DNA of 64,000 nucleotides from Sulfotelmatobacter sp049792875 (GTDB lineage: Bacteria; Acidobacteriota; Terriglobia; Terriglobales; Acidobacteriaceae). The notes below the pieces were generated by a model. The model had not been told where the DNA came from, made no database searches, and worked only from the letters and a program-made list of their open reading frames with translations. Shown piece by piece: positions 26,042-34,576 of this stretch. Made by a program: the position numbers and the translations under genes. The stretch spans positions 1 to 64,000 of the forward strand of contig JBARBI010000320.1 in assembly GCA_049792875.1 (NCBI GenBank). The letters are read 5' to 3'. Each line of letters starts with the position of its first letter. The first letter of the stretch is position 1.

Positions 26042-26668
26042 ATGAAATCGGACAGCTTTGTTCTGCAAGGCCGGCACGTTCGCCTGGAACCTCTGGAGCA
26101 ATGCCACGTCGACGGCTTAGTGGCTGCATCCGGCGATCATGCCGAACTCTACCAGTGGAGTCCCGTCCCACGAAGCAAGGTGGAGGCCACGAGCTACGTC
26201 GACACCGCGCTGTCCTGGCGAGACGCCGGCACCGCTGTGCCGTTCGCGATTGTCCGCGCCGCCGACGGACTCGTCCTGGGTTCCACGCGCTTCTGGAACC
26301 TGGAGCGGTGGGGGTGGCCGCCGGGGCATCCGTCGCACGGACGCCGTGTTCCTGATGCCTGTGAGATTGGCTACACGTGGCTGGCTCGCTCCGCCATCCG
26401 CACCGCTGCCAATACCGAGGCCAAGCTGCTGATGCTGAACCATGCTTTCGAGGTGTGGAAAGTGCTCCGCGTCTGCTTTCACACCGACGCTCGCAACCAG
26501 CGCTCCCGCGCAGCGCTCGAGCGCATCGGCGGGAAGTGCGAAGGGATTCTCCGAGCCCACCGAATGGCCGCCGACTACATCCCGCGCGACTCGGTGCGTT
26601 ATTCCATCGTGGCCGGGGAGTGGCCCGCGGTAAAACAACGCTTGGTTCATTTCGTGGATCGTCCGTGA
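26042..26668 (+). CDS. RimJ/RimL-type GNAT N-acetyltransferase
   Basis: Protein of 208 residues using the ATG at 26042; the upstream part of the frame lies in a repeat-rich gap. It shows the RimL pattern: LQGRHVRLEPLEQCHVDGLV at the start, then the acceptor segment VLGSTRFWNLERWG, ACEIGYTWLARSAIRTAANTEAKLLMLNHAFE and RVCFHTDARNQRSRAALERIGGKCEGILR. Such proteins acetylate N-termini or other amines. Confidence 0.93.
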   Translation: MKSDSFVLQGRHVRLEPLEQCHVDGLVAASGDHAELYQWSPVPRSKVEATSYVDTALSWRDAGTAVPFAIVRAADGLVLGSTRFWNLERWGWPPGHPSHGRRVPDACEIGYTWLARSAIRTAANTEAKLLMLNHAFEVWKVLRVCFHTDARNQRSRAALERIGGKCEGILRAHRMAADYIPRDSVRYSIVAGEWPAVKQRLVHFVDRP

Positions 26669-26758
26669 GCAGGATTGCATTGTGGCACTCCGCGATTCAC
26701 CAAAGGCGCTTTACAATTTGATTCTTATCTGAATTCCTTTTGACAGAGAAATGCCCCG

Positions 26759-27190
26759 ATGAATGTGGATGCGATTCGCAAGTATTGTCTGGCCTTCCCT
26801 GACGCGACCGAGAACCTCCAGTGGGCTGACGACCTCTGCTTCAAGATTCGCGGGAAAATCTTCGCCACCGTCGCCCTTACTGCCGTCCCCCAGAAGCTGT
26901 GCTTCAAATGCACTCCCGAGACATTTGCAGAACTCGTCGAGCGGGAAGACATTCATCCGGCGCCCTACGTCGGGCGCTACAAGTGGGTGATGCTGCACCG
27001 GCTCGATGCGTTGCGCCACCATGAGTTGGAGGACCTGATCCGGCAATCGTATGATATGGTGGCGGTGAAGGCCCCCAAGCTGGCGCACTCCAAGTTGAGT
27101 GCCAAGCGGCCAAGGCAGAGCCAGAACCAGAAGGGTAAGAGGAGAATGGTTCAGCGCAAGACGCGTGGGAAGGGAAGTTCGCGGTCGTGA
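26759..27190 (+). CDS. MmcQ/YjbR-family DNA-binding-like protein
   Basis: Protein of 143 residues. The N-terminal 110 residues match the YjbR fold: MNVDAIRKYCLAFPDATENLQW, LCFKIRGKIFATVAL, KLCFKCTPETFAELVERE, APYVGRYKWVMLH and a C-terminal DLIRQSYDMVA helix. The last 30 residues are a basic, low-complexity Lys/Arg/Gln tail. The fold binds DNA in some members; no pathway is known. Confidence 0.92.
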   Translation: MNVDAIRKYCLAFPDATENLQWADDLCFKIRGKIFATVALTAVPQKLCFKCTPETFAELVEREDIHPAPYVGRYKWVMLHRLDALRHHELEDLIRQSYDMVAVKAPKLAHSKLSAKRPRQSQNQKGKRRMVQRKTRGKGSSRS

Positions 27191-27290
27191 TGTGCCAACG
27201 GAAACAGCTTCGCAAACCTGCTCTTTGCCCTTGCTGCCTTGCCCAGTTGCTATCCCGTCCCGTGCTGAGCCGTTTCGTGGGAGCTGGGTC

Positions 27291-27677
27291 ATGCCAGTGA
27301 CCTATCAGATCGATCCCGCCGAAAGGGTGATTCGCACGTGCTGCAGCAGCCCCGTTACCCTCTCCGAAGTGATCGAGCATTTTCGAACGCTGCAGAACGA
27401 TCCTGCTTGCTCGGGATCCCTGGATGTGTTGTTGGACGTCAGCGACGCTGATCCGTTGCCGGATTCAGCACAAATCGGTGCGGTCAAAACCGAGCTGAGC
27501 GCCATTCGGGGGAAGGTGCAGTTTGGAATCTGTGCTGTTATTGCCACGCGCGATGCCATGTTCGGCATGATGAGGATGTTTGAGGTCCTGGCGGGCCCCT
27601 ACTTTCTCGCAATCCGGGTATTCCGGGGGAAACCTGAAGCAGAGGCATGGATGCTTTCACAGCGAGCCGCTCGCTAA
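27291..27677 (+). CDS. STAS/SpoIIAA-like domain protein
   Basis: Protein of 128 residues using the ATG at 27291. It begins MPVTYQIDPAERVIRTCCSS; the predicted beta-alpha alternation, the LLDVSDADPLPDS loop after the third strand and IRGKVQFGICAVIATRDAMFGMMRMFEVLAGPYFLAIRVFRGKPEAEAWM at the C-terminus resemble SpoIIAA-like/STAS proteins that lack the phosphorylatable serine. Function unknown. Confidence 0.7.
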   Translation: MPVTYQIDPAERVIRTCCSSPVTLSEVIEHFRTLQNDPACSGSLDVLLDVSDADPLPDSAQIGAVKTELSAIRGKVQFGICAVIATRDAMFGMMRMFEVLAGPYFLAIRVFRGKPEAEAWMLSQRAAR

Positions 27678-27812
27678 CCCGATTGCAGAGTCCTTCCCTC
27701 TTGCACACCGCGGCCTGTCGTTGTCAACCGCGTCCTCTGGCAGGATTTGACTCCGCTCATCTCCCTCGGCTAGCCTCAAGATTCGCTCCAATCCTGGAAT
27801 TCTCAATCTCGC

Positions 27813-29576
27813 ATGCGATCTCCGCATAAATCATTGATTTTGCTGCTGATGGCGCTGCTCGCAGTGGTTGCGACGCCTTGCGTCGCCAGCGCTACCCACC
27901 CAGTTCATGCCCAGCAAGCAATTGTGGTGAGCGTGCATGAATTGGCTTCTCGTGCGGGTGCAGAGATCATGCAGGCGGGCGGCAACGCCGTGGACGCTGC
28001 CGTGGCCACCGGTTTCGCGCTGGCGGTGGTCCATCCCGCGGCCGGAAACATTGGTGGCGGCGGGTTCATGCTCATCCGCATGGCCGACGGAAAGACGCAC
28101 TTCCTCGACTACCGCGAAAAGGCTCCCGCGGCGGCGACCCGCGACCTGTATCTCGATGCGCAGGGCAACGTGATCGAGGGAGCCAGCGAGATTGGCTACC
28201 AGGCGATCAGCGTCCCGGGTTCTGTGGCGGGCATGGTCTATGCTGAGACCAAATACGGCAAATTGACGCTCAAACAGGTGATGGCCCCAGCGATTCGGCT
28301 GGCTCACGAGGGTTATGCGTTGACCTGGGAAGAGGCTCGCGACCTGCGGACCGAAAAGCACCTGGGCCAGTTCGCCGAATCACGCCGGGTGTTTCAGCGC
28401 AACGGCGACTACTACAAGCCGGGAGAGATTTTCCGACAGCCCGACCTGGCGCGGACTCTGGAGCGGATTGCCGAGAAGCCAGATGATTTCTATCACGGCT
28501 CTCTCGCGCGGGAACTGGCTGCCGCTATGCAGAAGGGCGGTGGCCTGATTACCGCCGACGACCTGGCGCACTACGAAGTGAAAGAGCGCGAACCGGTGCG
28601 CGGGACCTATCGTGGGTATGAAGTCATCAGTGCGCCACCGCCCTCCTCCGGTGGGACCGTTCTGATCGAATCTCTCAATATTCTGGAGGCTTACGACCTC
28701 GGCAAAATGGGGGAGCAGTCCGCCCAGTCGATTCATTACACCGTCGAGGCCTTCCGGCGGGCATTTTTCGATCGAGCCGAGTTTATGGCTGATCCGGACT
28801 TTGCCAAGATACCCGTGGCGCAACTCATTGACAAGCGATACGCGGCAGCCTGGCAGCAGACCATTGATCCCACGAGAGCTACTCCGAGCAAAGAGCTGAA
28901 GCGGCCGGCGGTTTTCAATCAACTGGAACAGTACGCTGCCGCGCATCCGCTTCGACTGGCGTCACGCGAGTCCAACCATACGACGCACTATTCCGTAATG
29001 GACGCTGCGGGCAATGCAGTCTCGGTGACCACAACGATCAACGATTGGTTTGGATCGCGCGTCACGGCGGAAGGCCTGGGTTTCCTGATGAATGATGAGA
29101 TGGACGATTTCTCATCCAAGCCGGGGGTACCAAATTCCGACGGTTTGATTCAGAGCAACTTGAATGCGATCGGCCCAGGGAAGCGCCCACTGTCGTCGAT
29201 GACTCCGACGATTGTGGTGCGCGACGGCAAAACCGTGATGGTTCTGGGTTCGCCTGGCAGTTCGAAGATCATTACGACCGTGGCCAATGTTCTAATGGGT
29301 GTGGTGGACTACGGCATGAACATTCAGGAGGCGGTGAACGCGCCCCGCTTCCACAATCAATGGATGCCCGACGTGGTGAACGTGGAACCGTGGTTTTCGC
29401 CCGACACGCTCAACCTGCTAAGGCACATGGGATACAACCTTGAGATCGGACTCCACTATGGCGAGGATCAGCAGTCTTATTGGAGTGATGCCGAGTGTAT
29501 CGCGGTCGATACCAAGACCGGTGAGCGCCTGGGTGCCAGTGATGGCCGAGGCAACGGGAAAGCCGTAGGATACTAG
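27813..29576 (+). CDS. ggt: Gamma-glutamyltranspeptidase
   Basis: Protein of 587 residues with a signal peptide (hydrophobic 8-22). It is an autoprocessed Ntn-hydrolase: the catalytic Thr390 opens THYSV after SNHT, which would become the N-terminus of the small subunit; GGNAVDAAVATGFALAVVHPAAGNIGGGGF (56-85) is the large-subunit oxyanion region. GSPGSSKIITT near the end is the gamma-glutamyl binding loop. It cleaves glutathione and gamma-glutamyl peptides in the periplasm. Confidence 0.97.
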   Translation: MRSPHKSLILLLMALLAVVATPCVASATHPVHAQQAIVVSVHELASRAGAEIMQAGGNAVDAAVATGFALAVVHPAAGNIGGGGFMLIRMADGKTHFLDYREKAPAAATRDLYLDAQGNVIEGASEIGYQAISVPGSVAGMVYAETKYGKLTLKQVMAPAIRLAHEGYALTWEEARDLRTEKHLGQFAESRRVFQRNGDYYKPGEIFRQPDLARTLERIAEKPDDFYHGSLARELAAAMQKGGGLITADDLAHYEVKEREPVRGTYRGYEVISAPPPSSGGTVLIESLNILEAYDLGKMGEQSAQSIHYTVEAFRRAFFDRAEFMADPDFAKIPVAQLIDKRYAAAWQQTIDPTRATPSKELKRPAVFNQLEQYAAAHPLRLASRESNHTTHYSVMDAAGNAVSVTTTINDWFGSRVTAEGLGFLMNDEMDDFSSKPGVPNSDGLIQSNLNAIGPGKRPLSSMTPTIVVRDGKTVMVLGSPGSSKIITTVANVLMGVVDYGMNIQEAVNAPRFHNQWMPDVVNVEPWFSPDTLNLLRHMGYNLEIGLHYGEDQQSYWSDAECIAVDTKTGERLGASDGRGNGKAVGY

Positions 29577-29595
29577 AAAGGCATTGCTGATGGAT

Positions 29596-29663
29596 GATTG
29601 TTGCTTGCTGATTGAAAATCAAAGGCAGCGGGGTTTTGGTGTCTAAATCAACAAGCATCAATC
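29596..29663. repeat. Boundary inverted repeat c (GATTGNTGCTTGNTGATT)
   Basis: The left arm GATTGTTGCTTGCTGATT at 29596-29613 and the complement of the right arm (29646-29663) match at 16 of 18 positions. The hairpin lies in the gap between ggt and the next gene. Confidence 0.75.
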
Positions 29664-29686
29664 AGAAATTCTCCTAAAGGACGCGC

Positions 29687-30508
29687 ATGCTGAAAGCGGT
29701 TTCTACTTACCTGTTCGTGAAAGAGCGGCTCCATCCGGGCATCCTGGATGGGTTAGCTCGCAACGGTGTGCAGGCGGTCGAGATTTTTGCGGCGCGGCAG
29801 CATGTCGATTACGCCAATCGCAAGGCGCACGTCAAGGAGATCGCCGAATGGTTCCGCGGCAGTGGGATCCCGCTGAATTCGGTCCACTCTCCCTTGTACG
29901 CCGACTACGAGTGGGGCCGGGCCGGCGCTCCGCCGGTCAACATCGCCTCCACTGACCGCGCGGGGCGTGTCGAGGCCATGGACGAGATCAAGCGCGCCCT
30001 TGAAATTGCCGAGCAGATCCCGTTCCGTTTCCTGGTGCAGCACCTCGGTGCTCCCAACGAGGACTTTGGCGAGAAGAAATTCGAGGCGGCAATGACCTCC
30101 ATCGAACACCTGCGGGCGTTTGCCAAGCCCTTGGGGGTGCGCATTTTGCTGGAGAACATTCCGAACGAGCTTTCGACGCCCGATCGGCTGGTCGAAATGA
30201 TCCGGAGCGCGCACTTCGACGACGTCGGCGTTTGCTTTGACTTTGGCCATGCCCACATGGCGGGCTCCGTCGCCGAGGGGTTCGAGATCCTGCGGCATCA
30301 CATTTGCTCGACCCACGTTCACGACAACGACAAAAACAAAGATTCGCACCTGTGGCCCGGGCAGGGAACCATCGACTGGAAAGAAGCCATGACGCTCTTG
30401 CGCTCGGCTCCGCAAACTCCCCCCCTGCTGCTGGAACTCGCGGACGACGAGAAAGTGAATCCGCTGGAGAAGCTGGGAGAGACGTTCGAGAAGCTGGAAG
30501 GGGCGTAG
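29687..30508 (+). CDS. Sugar phosphate isomerase/epimerase-like TIM-barrel protein
   Basis: Protein of 273 residues of the AP-endonuclease-2 superfamily (xylose isomerase-like TIM barrel). Recognisable elements: VEIFAARQHVDYANRKAHV, LNSVHSPLYADYEW, FLVQHLGAPNED, ILLENIPNELSTPDRLVEM, VGVCFDFGHAHMAGS, STHVHDNDKNKDSHLWPGQGTIDWK. The metal ligands (Glu in LLENIPN, Asp in CFDFGHA, His in THVHDN) are kept. The substrate is probably a sugar or inositol derivative. Confidence 0.88.
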   Translation: MLKAVSTYLFVKERLHPGILDGLARNGVQAVEIFAARQHVDYANRKAHVKEIAEWFRGSGIPLNSVHSPLYADYEWGRAGAPPVNIASTDRAGRVEAMDEIKRALEIAEQIPFRFLVQHLGAPNEDFGEKKFEAAMTSIEHLRAFAKPLGVRILLENIPNELSTPDRLVEMIRSAHFDDVGVCFDFGHAHMAGSVAEGFEILRHHICSTHVHDNDKNKDSHLWPGQGTIDWKEAMTLLRSAPQTPPLLLELADDEKVNPLEKLGETFEKLEGA

Positions 30509-30509
30509 G

Positions 30510-30572
30510 TTTCACAGTTTCAACGAGACTCCTCGAAACCTGAGACCCTGAAACTTTGAGACCCTGATTCGT
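30510..30572. repeat. Boundary inverted repeat d (GTTTCA..TGAAAC)
   Basis: Arms GTTTCACAGTTTCAACGAG and CTCGAAACCTGAGACCCTG(AAAC) form an imperfect hairpin before asnS; made of reiterated TTTCA/GAAAC words. Confidence 0.6.
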
Positions 30573-30576
30573 CCTT

Positions 30577-31902
30577 ATGTCTTCACCTGTCACGACGATT
30601 GCAGAGATCGGCAAGCATGAGGGCCAGTCCGTCACCATCCGTGGCTGGCTCTACAACCTGCGCGAGAGCGGGAAGTTGCTGTTCCCGCAGTTTCGCGATG
30701 GCTCCGGCATCATTCAGGGTGTCGTGCCCAAGAACGCGGTCCCTGCGGAAGTATTCGACGCCATCAAGACGCTGACGCAGGAGTCGAGTGTCATCGTCGA
30801 AGGCAAGGTCCGCGCCGACACACGCGCCCATGGGGGCTACGAACTCGATGTAGCGAACGTGCAGGTGGTGCAGCGTGTGCCCGAATCAACGCCCTATCCG
30901 ATCACGCCCAAAGAACACGGCACCGATTTCCTCATGGAGCACCGGCATCTCTGGGTGCGATCCCAACGCCAGGCGGCGATTTTGCGGGTGCGGGCCGAGA
31001 TCATCAAAGCGGCACGCGACTTCTTCGACGACCGAGGCTTCACGCTGACCGATCCGCCCATCATTACTCCGGCCGCCTGCGAAGGCACCAGCACGCTCTT
31101 CCCAGTCGATTATTTCGACGAGCAGGCGTTCCTCACGCAGTCGGGTCAGCTTTATGTCGAAGCCACCGCGATGGCTCTGGGCAAAGTGTATTCGTTCGGC
31201 CCAACATTTCGTGCGGAAAAGTCCAAGACGCGGCGTCATCTCACCGAGTTCTGGATGGTCGAACCGGAAGTGGCCTACGCCGAACTCGACGACGTCATGG
31301 AACTGGCCGAAGGCCTCATTAGCTTCATCGTGAAGCGCTGCCTGGAGAAACGCCGCGTCGACTTGCAGACCATTGGCCGCGACATCTCGAAGCTCGAAAA
31401 GATCGAGGCGCCGTTTCCCCGGATCAGCTACGACGAGGCAGTCAAGAATCTGCAGGAAGGTCACGCCCAAGGCGCGTTGGAATCGAAGTTTGAATGGGGC
31501 GGCGACCTTGGTTCGCCCGACGAGACATACCTGTCAGCCCAGTTCGACAAGCCCGTCATGGTGCATCGTTATCCCGCGAAGGTGAAGGCCTTCTACATGG
31601 AGCCAGATCCGCAGCGGCCGGACCTGGCTTTGTGCGTCGATGTACTCGCACCCGAAGGTTACGGCGAAATCATTGGGGGCTCGCAGCGCATGGCGTCGCA
31701 CGAGTTGCTGCTGCAGCGCATTCACGAGCACGGCCTGCCGGAAGAGGCGTTCCAGTGGTATCTCGATCTGCGCAAGTACGGCAGCGTGCCGCACGGCGGC
31801 TTCGGGATGGGCATTGAGCGCGCGGTGGCCTGGATCTGCGGCCTGGAGCACGTCCGCGAAACGATCCCGTTCCCCAGAATGCTGTACCGGCTCTATCCGT
31901 AG
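30577..31902 (+). CDS. asnS: Asparaginyl-tRNA synthetase
   Basis: Protein of 441 residues. N-terminal OB-fold anticodon-binding domain (SVTIRGWLYNLRESGKLLFPQFRDGSGIIQGV), then a class II core: motif 2 FGPTFRAEKSKTRRHLTEFWMVEPE and motif 3 GGFGMGIERAVAWICGLEHVRETIPFPR. The HLTEFWM Asn-type specificity and the length fit AsnRS rather than AspRS (which is about 590 long). It charges tRNA-Asn. Confidence 0.96.
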   Translation: MSSPVTTIAEIGKHEGQSVTIRGWLYNLRESGKLLFPQFRDGSGIIQGVVPKNAVPAEVFDAIKTLTQESSVIVEGKVRADTRAHGGYELDVANVQVVQRVPESTPYPITPKEHGTDFLMEHRHLWVRSQRQAAILRVRAEIIKAARDFFDDRGFTLTDPPIITPAACEGTSTLFPVDYFDEQAFLTQSGQLYVEATAMALGKVYSFGPTFRAEKSKTRRHLTEFWMVEPEVAYAELDDVMELAEGLISFIVKRCLEKRRVDLQTIGRDISKLEKIEAPFPRISYDEAVKNLQEGHAQGALESKFEWGGDLGSPDETYLSAQFDKPVMVHRYPAKVKAFYMEPDPQRPDLALCVDVLAPEGYGEIIGGSQRMASHELLLQRIHEHGLPEEAFQWYLDLRKYGSVPHGGFGMGIERAVAWICGLEHVRETIPFPRMLYRLYP

Positions 31903-31924
31903 CCTGATTGCAGTCGCATCTTAA

Positions 31925-32170
31925 ATGCCGGCTAGGTTCAAAATCTCGACGACAGTTGGGATAGTCTGCATAGTCATTGGACTTTCATGGCTGACGCTCT
32001 GGAGCTATTCTGGTCATCGCGATTCTGTGAATTGGATCGCGAACGAACTGCGGCCACCGCTCGGCGCGAAATTGATGACCTTAGCCGGCGTGGTCATTTT
32101 GATAGTGACGGGCATTTTGGCGCTGCTTGGAAAGCTGACGCAGAAGATTTCGCCGAATGACATTTCTTGA
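31925..32170 (+). CDS. Small two-helix membrane protein
   Basis: Protein of 81 residues beginning MPARFKIST. Two hydrophobic helices (about 8-27 and 48-68) are separated by a charged loop (SGHRDSVNWIANELRPPLGAK). It starts 22 bases after the asnS stop and lies 48 bases before arginase. No family recognised. Confidence 0.6.
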   Translation: MPARFKISTTVGIVCIVIGLSWLTLWSYSGHRDSVNWIANELRPPLGAKLMTLAGVVILIVTGILALLGKLTQKISPNDIS

Positions 32171-32218
32171 TCTCGACTTGACGCGCTCGACGGTAAACGT
32201 ACCCATTCACTAACCACT

Positions 32219-33160
32219 ATGACCACAACTGCAAGTTCCACCAGCATCACTCCCCGAAAAATCCGCGTCATTGGCGTTCCTCTCGACCTTGGCCAGTCCC
32301 GGCGCGGTGTCGACATGGGTCCATCCGCCGTGCGCGTGGCCGGACTTGAGGCCCGCCTTGAAGCTCTCGGGCACGAAGTGGAAGACGGTGGCAATGTCCC
32401 CGTTGCCATTCCTGAACAGAAGAAGGAAGGCGACACCCACGCCAAATATCTGAAGGAGATCACGGCGACCTGCACCAAGCATGCTGAGTTGGTGATCAAG
32501 ACGCTGGAGGCCGGAAAAGTCCCGTTGGCGTTGGGTGGAGATCATTCCATGGCAGCCGGCACCGTCTCGGGCGTTGCCGAGTTTTACCGACGCCAGAACC
32601 AGTCTGTCGGCTTGATCTGGATCGACGCGCACACCGACATCAACACTCCTGAATCGTCTCCCAGCGGTAACGTACATGGCATGCCGCTCGCCGCATTGAT
32701 GGGCCTGTGGCCCTCGGAATTGGGGAACATCTTCGACTTCTCTCCCAAGGTGAAACCGCAGAACTGTGTGCTGGTCGGCGTGCGCGACATCGACGCAGTG
32801 GAGAAAGAAAATGTTCGGCGCGCCGGAATCGGCGTCTTCACCATGCGTGACATTGACGAGCGCGGCATGCGTACCGTGATGGAAGAAGCCCTGCGCCTGG
32901 CCGGTCGCGGCACCGCCGGCTACCACATTTCGCTCGACATGGACTGGGTCGATCCGGAAGACGCGCCCGGCGTGGGCACTCCCGTGCGCGGTGGCGCGAC
33001 CTACCGCGAGGCTCACCTTGCCATGGAGATCATTGCCGATCACGGTCGCATGCTGAGTTTTGAAATCGTCGAAGTGAATCCCGTGATCGACGAGCATAAC
33101 CGGACGGCCGAGTTGGCGGTAGAGTTGGCGCTATCGGCATTTGGGAAAAAGATTCTGTAA
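32219..33160 (+). CDS. rocF: Arginase (ureohydrolase family)
   Basis: Protein of 313 residues. The dinuclear manganese ligands are intact: His109 (GGDHS), Asp136, His138 and Asp140 (DAHTDIN), Asp240 and Asp242 (SLDMDWVDP). The C-terminal segment MLSFEIVEVNPVIDEHNRTAELAVELA is typical of arginase. It converts arginine to ornithine and urea. No urease genes are in the window. Confidence 0.94.
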   Translation: MTTTASSTSITPRKIRVIGVPLDLGQSRRGVDMGPSAVRVAGLEARLEALGHEVEDGGNVPVAIPEQKKEGDTHAKYLKEITATCTKHAELVIKTLEAGKVPLALGGDHSMAAGTVSGVAEFYRRQNQSVGLIWIDAHTDINTPESSPSGNVHGMPLAALMGLWPSELGNIFDFSPKVKPQNCVLVGVRDIDAVEKENVRRAGIGVFTMRDIDERGMRTVMEEALRLAGRGTAGYHISLDMDWVDPEDAPGVGTPVRGGATYREAHLAMEIIADHGRMLSFEIVEVNPVIDEHNRTAELAVELALSAFGKKIL

Positions 33161-33173
33161 AAGCTCCCGGGTG

Positions 33174-33206
33174 CCCCATTTCTCGCGTCCTTTGCGAGAA
33201 GTGGGG
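33174..33206. repeat. Hairpin between arginase and ddl
   Basis: A 13-base-pair stem CCCCATTTCTCGC / GCGAGAAGTGGGG with one G-U pair, eight-base loop. No T-tract follows. Confidence 0.5.
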
Positions 33207-33288
33207 GCTCTGTGAGTTCCACGGAAACTGCACCTGGATCAACCCCACGATTGACGGGACGCTTTGCCCGCGTCCACACTGGAAGGTC

Positions 33289-34479
33289 ATGGAAAAGCTT
33301 CGGGTCGGCATCCTGTTCGGTGGGCGCAGTGGAGAGCACGAGGTTTCACTGCTTTCGGCCGCGTCGGTTCTCAACGCGATTGATACAGACAAGTACGAGG
33401 TCGTGCCCATCGGCATCACCAAAGACGGGCGCTGGCTCACCGCAGAGCACGCCGAAAACCTGCTGCAAGGCAAACTCGTACTCGAGCCCCGCAACCTGCG
33501 CGCCGGCGATCCGGAAAACACTACCTCAGCCGCGGTGCTGGCGCGCGGTGAAGCAGTCGTCGTCCCCCCGGAGCCGGTGCACCGCCAGACTGGGTTGGTC
33601 CCCTTTCAAACCGATGCAGGGCTGATGCGCCGCGCCAGCGACCGCGCCATCAACGTGGATGTGATCTTCCCCGTGCTGCACGGTACGTTCGGCGAGGATG
33701 GCACCATCCAGGGTCTGCTCGAACTCGCCGACATTCCCTACGTGGGCGCGGGGGTGCTGGGCTCGGCTGCGGGCATGGACAAGGACATCATGAAGTCACT
33801 GTTCATTGCCGCCGGAATTCCTATTGTGAAGCACGTCACCATTTTGCGTGCTGCGTGGGAGAAAGATCCGAAGAGAGTCGAAAAGCTGGTCGGCAGCAAG
33901 TTGAAGTATCCCGTGTTCGTGAAGCCAGCGAATCTAGGATCATCCGTCGGCATCAGCAAGGCACACAATCGCAAAGAACTCGGTCCGGCTATCGAAGAAG
34001 CCGCTAAGTTCGACCGCAAGATTGTCATCGAGCAGGGCGTTGGCGGCACGAAGGACAAAGCCCGCGAAATCGAGTGCTCCGTGCTGGGCAACGACGAGCC
34101 CGCTGCGTCCGTTCCGGGAGAGATCGTTCCCGGCAAGGAGTTCTACGACTACACCGCGAAGTACGTGGACGAAGGTTCTCAGCTGATTATCCCCGCGAAG
34201 CTCACCAAGGTTGAAACGAAGAAAGTGCAGGCCTTGGCCGTGGCCGCGTTCCAGGCCGTGGACTGTTCCGGCTTGGCTCGGGTGGATTTTCTGATGGATC
34301 CGAAGACGCGGAAAATTTATTTGAACGAGATCAACACCATGCCGGGATTCACCTCGATCAGCATGTACCCCAAACTGTGGGCCGCTTCCGGGCTGGCCTA
34401 TGCGGACCTCATCGACCGCCTGATTCAACTCGGCATCGAGCGTCACGAAGACAAGAAGAAGAATCAGTACAGCCGGTGA
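33289..34479 (+). CDS. ddl: D-alanine-D-alanine ligase
   Basis: Protein of 396 residues with the full ATP-grasp layout: GGRSGEHEVSLLSA near the N-terminus, VLHGTFGEDGTIQGLLEL, the glycine loop and PVFVKPANLGSSVGI ATP-binding strand, and LNEINTMPGFT at the end (Mg ligands). The N-terminal domain has an extra loop of about 40 residues after RWLTAEHAENL. It makes the D-Ala-D-Ala dipeptide for peptidoglycan. It is somewhat separated from any other murein genes. Confidence 0.96.
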   Translation: MEKLRVGILFGGRSGEHEVSLLSAASVLNAIDTDKYEVVPIGITKDGRWLTAEHAENLLQGKLVLEPRNLRAGDPENTTSAAVLARGEAVVVPPEPVHRQTGLVPFQTDAGLMRRASDRAINVDVIFPVLHGTFGEDGTIQGLLELADIPYVGAGVLGSAAGMDKDIMKSLFIAAGIPIVKHVTILRAAWEKDPKRVEKLVGSKLKYPVFVKPANLGSSVGISKAHNRKELGPAIEEAAKFDRKIVIEQGVGGTKDKAREIECSVLGNDEPAASVPGEIVPGKEFYDYTAKYVDEGSQLIIPAKLTKVETKKVQALAVAAFQAVDCSGLARVDFLMDPKTRKIYLNEINTMPGFTSISMYPKLWAASGLAYADLIDRLIQLGIERHEDKKKNQYSR

Positions 34480-34491
34480 AGAATCTCAACC

Positions 34492-34568
34492 GCAAAAGCA
34501 CACGAAGTTACGCGAAGGAAAACACCTCGAATGGGAAATCTTCGTGACACTTCGTGGTTCATGTTTTT
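34492..34568. repeat. Boundary inverted repeat g (CACGAAG..CTTCGTG)
   Basis: Arms AAAAGCACACGAAGTTACGCGAAG and CTTCGTGACACTTCGTGG form an imperfect stem ending in a T-run on the plus strand. It lies at the convergent end of ddl and the tannase-like gene, so it may also terminate transcription. Confidence 0.7.
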
Positions 34569-34576
34569 TCTTTCGT

